DNA from: Amycolatopsis nalaikhensis
GTDB lineage: Bacteria > Actinomycetota > Actinomycetes > Mycobacteriales > Pseudonocardiaceae
Length of the DNA stretch: 64,000 nucleotides
Direction: 5' to 3'
Assembly (NCBI RefSeq): GCF_030264295.1
Contig: NZ_CP127173.1
Span: 6,703,501 to 6,767,500, forward strand
This document shows, piece by piece, positions 34,126-41,696 of the stretch (its first letter is position 1; every line of letters starts with the position of its first letter). A program made the translations under genes and the position numbers. The notes under the pieces are model-generated. The model was not told the origin of the DNA. It did not search any database and saw only the letters and a program-made list of their open reading frames with translations.

Positions 34126-34956
34126 GTGGACTACGTCGGCCGCGTGCCCGCCCCGCCGCTCGACCGGTTCGTCGATGACGTCTACTGCCTGACCGGGGTG
34201 CCGCGCCACCGGGCGATGACCGTCCCGCCGATGCCGTCGGCCCACCTGTTCGTCAACCTGGGCGGCCCCGTCCGGTTGTGGGACTCCGACCCTTCGGTGC
34301 CCCCGGCGGTGCTGACCGACGGGTGGTTCATGGGCGTGTGGACGCGGCGCTTCCGCTTCGAGTACCCGACGCCGGTGCGGCTCGTGGGCGTGCACTTCAA
34401 GCCGTGGGGGATTTCGCCGTTCACCGACGTGCCGGCGAGCGAGCTGCGGGACCGGTGGGTGCCGGTCGACGACGTCTGGCGACGGGCCGTCGACCGGATC
34501 CGCAACCAGGTCGGCGAGCTCGGCTCCGGCCCGGCGGCCCTGCAGGTCCTGGAGGACGAACTGCGGTCGCGCCTGGCCGACGCGCCCGCCCGCGGCCTCG
34601 ACCTGGTCCGGCACACCGGCGGGCAGCTGGCGGCCTGCCACGGCGCGGTGCCGGTCGGTGCGCTGACCGAGGCCGCCGGGGTGAGCGTCAACCACCTGGC
34701 CGCGCAGTTCAAGTCCCACGTCGGCGTCACCCCGAAACGGGTCGCGCGGATCTACCGCTTCGCGCGGCTGATCCTGTCCGTGGACGGGCCGCGTCCGGTC
34801 GACTGGCCGGCCTTCGCGCACGCGGTGGGCTACTTCGACCAGGCCCACCTCGCCAACGAGTTCAAGGACTTCACCGGCCTCACGCCGACCGAGTACCTGG
34901 CCCTGCGGCAGCGGTTCCCCGCCGAGCAGGGGTTCCCGCCGATCCCCGCCGAGTGA
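34126..34956 (+). CDS. AraC-family regulator with DUF6597-like N-terminal domain
   Basis: The 276-residue protein has an N-terminal sensing domain opening VPAPPLDRFVDDVYCL and containing FVNLGGPVRL and VGVHFKPWGISPF, typical of the DUF6597 AraC subgroup, and a C-terminal AraC domain (ALTEAAGVSVNHLAAQF, FAHAVGYFDQAHLANEFKDF, GLTPTEYLAL). GTG 34126 follows the monooxygenase by 4 bp, so the two are cotranscribed and the regulator probably controls that gene in response to its substrate. Confidence 0.88.
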   Translation: MDYVGRVPAPPLDRFVDDVYCLTGVPRHRAMTVPPMPSAHLFVNLGGPVRLWDSDPSVPPAVLTDGWFMGVWTRRFRFEYPTPVRLVGVHFKPWGISPFTDVPASELRDRWVPVDDVWRRAVDRIRNQVGELGSGPAALQVLEDELRSRLADAPARGLDLVRHTGGQLAACHGAVPVGALTEAAGVSVNHLAAQFKSHVGVTPKRVARIYRFARLILSVDGPRPVDWPAFAHAVGYFDQAHLANEFKDFTGLTPTEYLALRQRFPAEQGFPPIPAE

Positions 34957-35029
34957 TTTTTTCCAAGCCCGCCGCGCTCCGGGACGTCAAGATCGGAGGC
35001 CTCCGCGCACCGAGACCCGAGGAGCAGCC

Positions 35030-35641
35030 GTGGGCACCGTGATCATGCACAACGTCGTGTCGGTCGACGGCTTCATCGCCGACGCGAACGACGACGTCGG
35101 ACCCCTCCACGAGTGGTACTTCAGCGGCGACCACCCGATCATCGAGCGCGCCGGCGAGCAGTACGACCACTCCGGCGCAGGGAGCGGCTTCCGGGTGTCC
35201 AGCGCGTCGGCGGAGTACGTCCGGTCGATGTGGGCCTCGATCGGCACGATCGTCATGGGCCGCACCCTGTTCGACCTGGTGAACGGCTGGGAGGGCGACC
35301 CGCCCGCGGGCGACCACGTGGTCGTGGTGTCCCACCGGCCCAAACCCGAGGGCTGGCACCCCGAGGCGTCGTACCACTTCGTCGACGACGTGACCGCCGC
35401 GATCGCCAAGGCCAAGAAGCTCGCCGGGGACCGGACCGTCGCCGTGAACGCCGGCGACGTCGGCGCCCAGGCCTTCGCGGCCGGGCTGGTCGACGAGGTG
35501 GCGATGGACGTCGTGCCGGTCGTGTTCGGCTCGGGCAAGCGCTACTTCGGTGCCATCGACGGACAGCACCTGCTGGAGGACCCCCACCTGGTCATCCAGG
35601 GCGACCGGGTGCTGCACCTGAAGTTCAAGGTGCGCACGTGA
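35030..35641 (+). CDS. RibD C-terminal/dihydrofolate-reductase-fold protein
   Basis: The 203-residue protein has the DHFR-like reductase fold: NVVSVDGFIADANDDVGPL at the N-terminus, IGTIVMGRTLFDLVNGW in the NADPH region and VDEVAMDVVPVVFGSGKRYF near the C-terminus. It belongs to the stand-alone RibD_C family, which are NADPH-binding reductases of unknown substrate, not genuine folate or riboflavin genes by context. GTG 35030 has GAGGAGCAG upstream. A perfect bidirectional hairpin follows. Confidence 0.9.
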   Translation: MGTVIMHNVVSVDGFIADANDDVGPLHEWYFSGDHPIIERAGEQYDHSGAGSGFRVSSASAEYVRSMWASIGTIVMGRTLFDLVNGWEGDPPAGDHVVVVSHRPKPEGWHPEASYHFVDDVTAAIAKAKKLAGDRTVAVNAGDVGAQAFAAGLVDEVAMDVVPVVFGSGKRYFGAIDGQHLLEDPHLVIQGDRVLHLKFKVRT

Positions 35642-35644
35642 AAA

Positions 35645-35675
35645 GGCCGGGCTCCCGTAGGGCGGGAGCCCGGCC
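35645..35675. terminator. Bidirectional terminator between RibD-like gene and rpmJ
   Basis: GGCCGGGCTCCCG at 35645-35657 and CGGGAGCCCGGCC at 35663-35675 form a perfect 13-bp stem with a 5-base loop. AAAA precedes it on the plus strand, giving a T-run for minus-strand transcripts of rpmJ. Confidence 0.85.
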
Positions 35676-35686
35676 GACGTCCCCGG

Positions 35687-35809
35687 TCAGCCCTGGCGGG
35701 CCTTGTTGCGCGGGTTGTCCTTGTTGATCACCAGCACCTTCGTCCCCCGGCGGATGACCTGAGCACCCGGCTGGCGGGCGAGCGAGCGGATCGAGCTGCG
35801 GACCTTCAT
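35687..35809 (-). CDS. rpmJ: Ribosomal protein bL36, cysteine-free (zinc-independent) form
   Basis: The 40-residue protein reads MKVRSSIRSLARQPG at the start and INKDNPRNKARQG at the end, an unmistakable L36. The canonical C-x2-C...C-x-H zinc-ribbon residues are absent, so this is the C-minus paralogue that replaces the zinc form when zinc is scarce; such copies lie outside the main ribosomal operons, as here. ATG 35809 with GGAAGGA nine bases upstream. I looked for a Zur box between 35810 and 35882 and saw none that is convincing, only ACCGA-N4-TCGGT. Confidence 0.92.
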   Translation of the reverse strand: MKVRSSIRSLARQPGAQVIRRGTKVLVINKDNPRNKARQG

Positions 35810-35882
35810 GGCGAGCCGTCCTTCCTGCGGGGGCTGCCCCGCATCTTCGTCAACCACCGAGCCGTCGGTTTCATTCCGCAAC

Positions 35883-37052
35883 TCAGCTGGTCTCGCGGGA
35901 CACCCACGCCTGCAGGTCGTCGCCGCGGACGGCGGCGGCCATCAGCTCCGGGAACTGGTCCGGCGTGCACGCGAACGACGGCACACCCAGCTCGGCCAGC
36001 GCCGCCGCGTTCTCGTGGTCGTACGACGGCGCGCCCGAGTCCGACAGCGCCAGCAGCGTGACCACCTGGACTCCCGCGCCCACCAGCTCGCCGATCCGGT
36101 GCAGCAGCTCCTCCTCGTCGCCGCCCTCGTAGAGGTCGCTGATCAGCACCAGCAGCGTCCGCTCCGGTCGCTCGACCAGCCCCTGGCAGTACGCGATCGC
36201 CCGGTTGATGTCCGTGCCGCCGCCCAGCTGAGTACCGAACAGCACGTCGACCGGGTCGGCCAGGTGCTCGGTGAGGTCGGCGACTTCCGTGTCGAACGCG
36301 ACGAAGCTCGTCTTCAGCGCCCGCATCGAGGCCAGCACCGCGCCGAACAACCCGGAGTACACCACCGACTCCGCCATCGAGCCCGACTGGTCGACGGCCA
36401 GCACCACGTCCCGCTGCACCGCCTGCCGCCGCCTGCCGAAGCCGACCAGCTTCTCCGGGACGATCGTGCGCAGGTCGGGGGAGTAGTGCTTGAGGTTGGC
36501 GTGGATCGTGCGCGCCCAGTCGACGTCGCCGGGGCGCGGCCGGTGCGTGCGCGACGCCTTGTCCAGCGCGCCCGTGATCGCCGACCGGGTGCGTTCGGCG
36601 AGCCGTTCCTCCAGTTCCTCGACGACCTTGCGGACGACCTCGCGCGCGGTCTCCTTCGTCTCCTCCGGCAGCACGCCGTTCAGCGACAGCAGCGTGCCGA
36701 CCAGGTGCACGTCCGGCTCGACCGCCGACAGCAGCTCCTTCTCCAGCAGCATCCGGGTGAGCCCGAGCCGGTCGACGGCGTCGCGCTGCATCACCTGGAC
36801 CACCGTGCTCGGGAAGTAGCGCCGGATGTCGCCGAGCCAGCGCGCGACCCGCGGCGCCGACGCGCCGAGGTTCGCGCTCCGCGGCCCGCCCGCGGTCTCC
36901 TCGTCCGGCTTGTCGTACAGGGCGGCCAACACCGCGTCGACTCCACTGTCCTCTTCGGACAGCGGGGCGTCGGCCAGCCCGGACCCCTCGCCCGCGCCTT
37001 CGGCCCCCAGCACCAGCCGCCAGCGCCGCACCCGGTCCGTGTCCGCGCTCAT
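35883..37052 (-). CDS. VWA-domain protein of a yehLMPQ-like operon (YehP-like)
   Basis: The 389-residue protein ends in a von Willebrand A domain with a complete metal-ion-dependent adhesion motif: DQSGSM at 221-226, then GTQLGGGTDINRAI and ISDLYEGGDEEELL. The N-terminal half is helical and charged (KVVEELEERLAERTR). It is cytosolic, with no signal or membrane segment. It is the last of five overlapping genes (4-bp overlap with the DUF5682 gene). By analogy with MoxR-VWA pairs, the AAA ATPase of the operon probably remodels or activates a substrate recruited by this protein. The role in the cell is unknown. Confidence 0.9.
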   Translation of the reverse strand: MSADTDRVRRWRLVLGAEGAGEGSGLADAPLSEEDSGVDAVLAALYDKPDEETAGGPRSANLGASAPRVARWLGDIRRYFPSTVVQVMQRDAVDRLGLTRMLLEKELLSAVEPDVHLVGTLLSLNGVLPEETKETAREVVRKVVEELEERLAERTRSAITGALDKASRTHRPRPGDVDWARTIHANLKHYSPDLRTIVPEKLVGFGRRRQAVQRDVVLAVDQSGSMAESVVYSGLFGAVLASMRALKTSFVAFDTEVADLTEHLADPVDVLFGTQLGGGTDINRAIAYCQGLVERPERTLLVLISDLYEGGDEEELLHRIGELVGAGVQVVTLLALSDSGAPSYDHENAAALAELGVPSFACTPDQFPELMAAAVRGDDLQAWVSRETS

Positions 37053-39229
37053 GCCCCCACCCCCAGCAAGGTCGCCAGGACCGGCAGCACGCGCTCGGCC
37101 CGGTCTTCGTCGAGTTCGTCGGCCACCGGCACGACGCGGGCTGAGCCGGTGAGCCCGGCCGCCCGCTGCCCGATCGCCCGCTTCTCGGGACCGCTGAACG
37201 CCCCGAACGTCCGGCGCAGCAACGGAAGCACCTCCGTGAACACGTCACCGGGGATCGACGCGAGCCACGCGTCGATCACCCGCAGCAGGCCTTCGTCGTG
37301 CACCAGCAGCAACGCGCCGCCGTCGAAGAAGCCCTCGACGTACGCCGCGCCCGCCGACGGCGTGACGCCCGGCGTGAGCGCCCGGCCCAGCCGCAGCTCG
37401 ATGTCGAGCGCGTCGAACAACCCGGCGTCGTGCAGGATCCGGGTGAGCCGCCCGGCCAGCAGCGGCGGCAGCGACGGCCGTTCGGCCAGCCGGGTCAGCG
37501 CGGCCAGCCAGCGTTCCTTCGCGTCCTCGTCCAGCAACGACGTCGCGTCGTGGACGCCGTCGACCAGCTTGGCCATCCGGGCCGCGGCGTCGTCGTCGAT
37601 GCCGTGCGTCGCCGGGGGCAGCCCGGCGCAGATCCGGTCGAGCATGCGGTCGGCGACCGTGCGCAGCGAGGCGGTGTCCGTGCCGCGCACGTTCCCGTAG
37701 CGCGTCGCCCTGGCCAGCGCGGGCAGCGCCGACATCAGCCGGGCGACGTCCGCGTCCGCCGCCGCCCGCGCGTCCAGCGCCGTGAGCGCGTCGGGCAGGG
37801 CCTCCGGCAGGTCGGCGAGCAGGCAGTTCTCGACCGCCGTGGTCACCTCGTCCAGCGGGGGCGTGCCCTCGACCGCGCCGCGGACCGCGGCCGTCGCCGC
37901 CGACGGCACGGTGGTGCCGTACACCGCCGCCGCGACCAGGTCGACCTCGAACGACGGCTCCCAGGCCAGCGCCCAGGTCTCCCGGAACGTGCCGCGGTTG
38001 CGTCGCGCGGACGCCTCCCGGCTGCCCCACTCGATGCCGAGGATCCGCAGCCGGTGCAGCAGCTTCGACCGGTCGAGACCGCCCGGCGTCCGCAGGTCGA
38101 GGTCGAGTTCCTTGACGACCGGGTCCTTCTTGAGCCGCAGGCGTTTCGCCGTCGCGGTCAGGTCCGCGGCCAGCGGCGGCTGCGGCACCCGGTCGGGGAC
38201 CTCGCCGAGCCGTTCGCCGACGACCAGCTGCCGCGTGACCAGCTCGACCTGCACCTCGTCGCCGCCGCACAGCACCGACCGGGTGGCTTCGGTGACCTCG
38301 GCGAGCCCGGCCGACGACCGCCCGCGCAGCGCGGCGAGCGTCTCGGCCAGCCGGACCGCCTCGATGACGTGCGCGGTCGACACCGGCAGGTCCTCTTCCC
38401 GCAGCACACCTGCGACCCCGGTCAGCCAGCGCGTGGTGACGTCCTCGGCGGTGGTGAACAGGTGGTGGTACCAGCCCGGCGACCGCACGCCCGCGCCGTA
38501 GCCGCTGGCCGTGGCGAGCCGCCCGTGCGTCCACGGCACCCAGGTGCACGCGACCTTCCGCTTCGGGAGTCCTTTGAGGACGGCCTGGTCGTGCGACGCC
38601 GGTGGCAGCGGGTCGGCCAGCGCGGGCACGTGCCACGCCCCGCAGACGACGGCGATGTTCTCGAAGCCGTCCTTGCGCGTGCGGCGCAGCACCGTGCGCA
38701 TGTAGGCCTCGCGCCGGGCTTCGTTGCCCCGCGGCGGTTCCTCGTCCTCCCGCACGGCGCTCATCGCTTCGGCGATCACGTCGAACGGGTTCTCCCTGTC
38801 CCGCCGCGACTCGACGACGTCGTCCCACCAGCGTTCCGGGTCGTCGTAACCCCCGGCCGAAGCCAGCAGGGCCAGCGGGTCGACCGGCGGGCCGGTGTGC
38901 TCGTCCGGCCCCGCGGCGAACGTGTTCGCGGCCGGGAGGTCACAGAACCGCACCGGGATCCCGGCTTCGCGCGCGTAGGCGAGCGCCTGCCACTCGGGAC
39001 TGAAGACGGCGAACGGCCAGAACGCGGCGCGCGAGACGTCGTCGACCGCGTACGCCAGCAGCGCGACCGGCGGGGCCATCGCGGGGTCTTCGGTGAGCTC
39101 GACCAGCGCGTCGGCTTCCGGTGGACCCTCGATCAGCACGACGTCGGGCTCCAGTTCGGCGAGCCGCGTCGCCACGGCACGGGCGGACCCCGGGCCGTGG
39201 TGGCGGATGCCGAGCAGGTGGGTGGTCAC
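37049..39229 (-). CDS. DUF5682-family protein (YehM-like), putative TraB/EreA-like hydrolase domain
   Basis: The 726-residue protein starts at GTG 39229 inside a GTGA overlap with the ATPase gene. Its first 210 residues look like a TraB/EreA/ChaN-type domain: GIRHHGPGS at 7-15, VVLIEGPPE with Glu 34, VRFCDLP at 93-99 and VVCGAWHVPAL with His 200 repeat the spacing of the His/Glu...Asp...G-x2-H motifs of that superfamily. The remainder is a long helical scaffold (about 210-726) without recognised motifs. The DUF5682 label is from memory of the YehM-like family. The hydrolase assignment is my inference; if right, this is the effector enzyme of the five-gene system. Confidence 0.8.
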   Translation of the reverse strand: MTTHLLGIRHHGPGSARAVATRLAELEPDVVLIEGPPEADALVELTEDPAMAPPVALLAYAVDDVSRAAFWPFAVFSPEWQALAYAREAGIPVRFCDLPAANTFAAGPDEHTGPPVDPLALLASAGGYDDPERWWDDVVESRRDRENPFDVIAEAMSAVREDEEPPRGNEARREAYMRTVLRRTRKDGFENIAVVCGAWHVPALADPLPPASHDQAVLKGLPKRKVACTWVPWTHGRLATASGYGAGVRSPGWYHHLFTTAEDVTTRWLTGVAGVLREEDLPVSTAHVIEAVRLAETLAALRGRSSAGLAEVTEATRSVLCGGDEVQVELVTRQLVVGERLGEVPDRVPQPPLAADLTATAKRLRLKKDPVVKELDLDLRTPGGLDRSKLLHRLRILGIEWGSREASARRNRGTFRETWALAWEPSFEVDLVAAAVYGTTVPSAATAAVRGAVEGTPPLDEVTTAVENCLLADLPEALPDALTALDARAAADADVARLMSALPALARATRYGNVRGTDTASLRTVADRMLDRICAGLPPATHGIDDDAAARMAKLVDGVHDATSLLDEDAKERWLAALTRLAERPSLPPLLAGRLTRILHDAGLFDALDIELRLGRALTPGVTPSAGAAYVEGFFDGGALLLVHDEGLLRVIDAWLASIPGDVFTEVLPLLRRTFGAFSGPEKRAIGQRAAGLTGSARVVPVADELDEDRAERVLPVLATLLGVGA

Positions 39230-40314
39230 GAGATCTCCTGGCCCGCCCGGTAGAAGTCGGCCCAGCCGTCGCGCTCGCGGACGACCGTCTCCAGGTACTC
39301 GATCCAGATCGCGCGGTCGGCCACCGGGTCCTTGACGACGGCGCCGTGGATGCCGGCCGCGATGTCGTGGGGGCGCAGCACGCCGTCGCCGAAGTGCGCG
39401 GCCAGCGCGAGCCCGCCGGTGAGCACGCTGATCGCCTCGGCGGTCGACAGCGTGCCGGACGGCGACTTCACCGCCGTGCGGCCGTCTTCGGTGCGGCCGG
39501 AACGCAGCTCGCGGAAGACCGTGACGACCCGGCGGATCTCGGCCAGCTCGGCGGCTTCGGCCGGGAGCTGCAGGGACGCGCCCAGCTCGGCGACGCGCCT
39601 GCTGACGATCTCGACCTCCGCCTCGGCGCTGTCCGGCAGCGGCAGAACCACGGTGTTGAACCGCCGCCGCAGCGCGCTCGACAGCTCGTTGACGCCCTTG
39701 TCGCGGTTGTTGGCCGTGGCGATCAGGTTGAAGCCCGGCCGCGCCTGGACCTCGGTGCCGAGCTCCGGGACCGGCAGGGTCTTCTCGGAGAGGATCGTGA
39801 TCAGCGTGTCCTGGACGTCGGCCGGGATGCGCGTCAGCTCTTCGAGCCGGGCGATCTTCCCGTCGCGCATCGCGCGCAGCACCGGGCTTTCGACGAGCGC
39901 GGCCGCACTCGGGCCTTCGGCGATCAGGCGGGCGTAGTTCCAGCCGTAGCGGATCGACTCCTCGGACGTGCCCGCGGTGCCCTGCACCAGCAGCGTCGAA
40001 TCGCCGCTGATCGCGGCGGAAAGGTGTTCGGACACCCAGGTCTTCGCCGTGCCGGGCACGCCGAGCAGCAGCAGGGCGCGGTCGGTGGCCAGGGTGGCGA
40101 CGGCGACCTCGATGAGCCGCCGCGGGCCGACGTACTTCGGGGTGATCACGGTGCCGTCGGGCAGGGTGCCGCCGAGCAGGTACTCGACGACGGCCCACGG
40201 GGACAGGTTCCAGTTCGGCGGCTTCGCCCGGTCGTCGGCGGCGGCCAGCGCGGCCAGCTCGGCGGCGTGGTCCTGCTCGGCGTGCGGCCGGAGGACGGTG
40301 GCGGGGGCGGTCAT
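39226..40314 (-). CDS. MoxR-type AAA+ ATPase (YehL-like)
   Basis: The 362-residue protein has Walker A GVPGTAKT at 85-92, Walker B-like ARLEELTRI, sensor 1 ATANNRDKG and an arginine-finger region SSALRRRFN, as in MoxR AAA+ ATPases. These usually work as hexameric chaperones with VWA partners to insert cofactors or remodel complexes. The gene overlaps both neighbours by 4 bp (ATGA with DUF5691, GTGA with DUF5682), so equal expression with them is expected. Confidence 0.93.
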   Translation of the reverse strand: MTAPATVLRPHAEQDHAAELAALAAADDRAKPPNWNLSPWAVVEYLLGGTLPDGTVITPKYVGPRRLIEVAVATLATDRALLLLGVPGTAKTWVSEHLSAAISGDSTLLVQGTAGTSEESIRYGWNYARLIAEGPSAAALVESPVLRAMRDGKIARLEELTRIPADVQDTLITILSEKTLPVPELGTEVQARPGFNLIATANNRDKGVNELSSALRRRFNTVVLPLPDSAEAEVEIVSRRVAELGASLQLPAEAAELAEIRRVVTVFRELRSGRTEDGRTAVKSPSGTLSTAEAISVLTGGLALAAHFGDGVLRPHDIAAGIHGAVVKDPVADRAIWIEYLETVVRERDGWADFYRAGQEIS

Positions 40315-41696
40315 GCGAGCTCCTCGTACATTTCGCGGCGGAAGTTCAGCGTTTCGGTGAGCGCCCGGCGCCACGGCCCGGCGTCCATGGTGAGGCGGGT
40401 GGTGGCCAGCGGGTGGCGCAGGCACTCGGCCGGGACGGCGCGGGCGATGACGACGGCGGCGTGCGAGACGAGCCGGTGGTCGTCCTGGCGGGCGATCCAG
40501 TCGAGCAGGGCGGTGCCGAGTTCTTTCGTCCACGGCCGGGGCAGCTCGTGCACCAGCCGCGCGAAGGATTCGACGGGCAGCCTGCTCACCAGGTGCCCGA
40601 CGGTGGCGGCCTGGCTGGCCGGGCTCAGCACGCCGAGCAGCGGCGGCGTGGTGCGCCCGCCGGGGTCGGCGCCGATCAGGGCCTGCGCCCAGGTTTCGTC
40701 GCGCTGGCGCAGGGCGGCGGTGGCCCAGGAGTCGCGCAGCACCCCGGGCGGGCAGCCCTCGACGGTCATCCGGACGACCTCGGCGGGTGGGCCGAACTCG
40801 GTCCAGAAGGACAGGGGAGCGGCCGCGACGAGGGAGCGCAGCCGGACGGTGCCCTCGCCGCGTTCGCCTTGGGGCAGCGAGACTTCGAGCACCCGGCGTT
40901 TCCGGCGGACCAGTGGTCGCAGCCGGTCGGCCATCTGCTGCCCGTACCGCGTGCCGGGCAGGCGGCCGAGCAGTTCGGCGGCCCGTTCGCGGACGGCGGC
41001 GGCGCGGTCGGTGAGGGCGGCCTCGAGGAAGTCTTCGTCGTCGGGCCGCACGTGCGCGGCGAGGACGCCGAGGAAGTCGGCCCGGACATCGGCGGGTTCG
41101 CTCTTCCAGGAGCTGGTGAGGGCTGCGCGGGCGGTATCGGGGTCTTCGGCCAGCCGGACGGCGAGCCACCGGCGGCGTTGGGCGAGGCTGCCGTACTGCC
41201 AGACGTCCCCGGACTCTTCGGGTGGGGCGGAGAGGAAGGCCCAGTCGGGGTTCCGCTGGCCCAGCCACGCCCCGACGGGCCCGGCGACGGCGACGAGCGG
41301 CCCCCGCAGGGCGGCTTTGGTCCGGGCGGCTTCGGCCAGCAGGGGCAGGGTTTCCGGCGGTACGCGGTAGTGCGTGCCGGCGACGATGCCGAGCCACTCG
41401 AGCAGCAGATCGGGATGACTGGCGGCGACGAGCCGGGCGAGCCGTTCCCGGGCGAGCGGAGGTACGAAGGGCCGTTCATCGGGAGCGGCGACGGGCAGGG
41501 GCTTGACGTCGGCGAGGGGCCGCTTCCCGGCGCGCCGATAGGTGGTGAGCACGGCGGCGGCGGTGAGCAGCTGCTCGGCGGGATCGGAGCGGTCGGCGAC
41601 GAGGTCCTGGACGGCCGGTGGTTGGGCCGCCGGGTCGAGGGTGCGCCGCCGGGTGCCGAGGAGGGCGGTGCCGACGAGGTCTTCCCAGGCTTTCAC
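40311..41696 (-). CDS. DUF5691-family helical-repeat protein
   Basis: The 461-residue protein starts at GTG 41696 overlapping the SWIM gene stop (GTGA). It opens KAWEDLVGTALLGTRRR, the usual DUF5691 entry, and continues with HEAT-like helical pairs (LTDRAAAVRERAAELLGRLP is a clear example). No catalytic motif is seen. A scaffold or adaptor role between the ATPase and the SWIM or VWA partners is plausible. E. coli yehLMPQ has no obvious counterpart in my memory, so this may be an actinobacterial addition. Confidence 0.82.
   Translation of the reverse strand: MKAWEDLVGTALLGTRRRTLDPAAQPPAVQDLVADRSDPAEQLLTAAAVLTTYRRAGKRPLADVKPLPVAAPDERPFVPPLARERLARLVAASHPDLLLEWLGIVAGTHYRVPPETLPLLAEAARTKAALRGPLVAVAGPVGAWLGQRNPDWAFLSAPPEESGDVWQYGSLAQRRRWLAVRLAEDPDTARAALTSSWKSEPADVRADFLGVLAAHVRPDDEDFLEAALTDRAAAVRERAAELLGRLPGTRYGQQMADRLRPLVRRKRRVLEVSLPQGERGEGTVRLRSLVAAAPLSFWTEFGPPAEVVRMTVEGCPPGVLRDSWATAALRQRDETWAQALIGADPGGRTTPPLLGVLSPASQAATVGHLVSRLPVESFARLVHELPRPWTKELGTALLDWIARQDDHRLVSHAAVVIARAVPAECLRHPLATTRLTMDAGPWRRALTETLNFRREMYEELA

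Noticed and set aside
35810..35882. Zur box upstream of rpmJ
   Set aside because: I looked for a TGAAAATGATTTTCA-like palindrome and found only weak partial symmetry.
35883..37052. CoxE or magnesium-chelatase subunit for the VWA protein
   Set aside because: Operon partners (SWIM, DUF5682, DUF5691) do not fit CO dehydrogenase or chlorophyll gene sets; a YehP-like role fits better.
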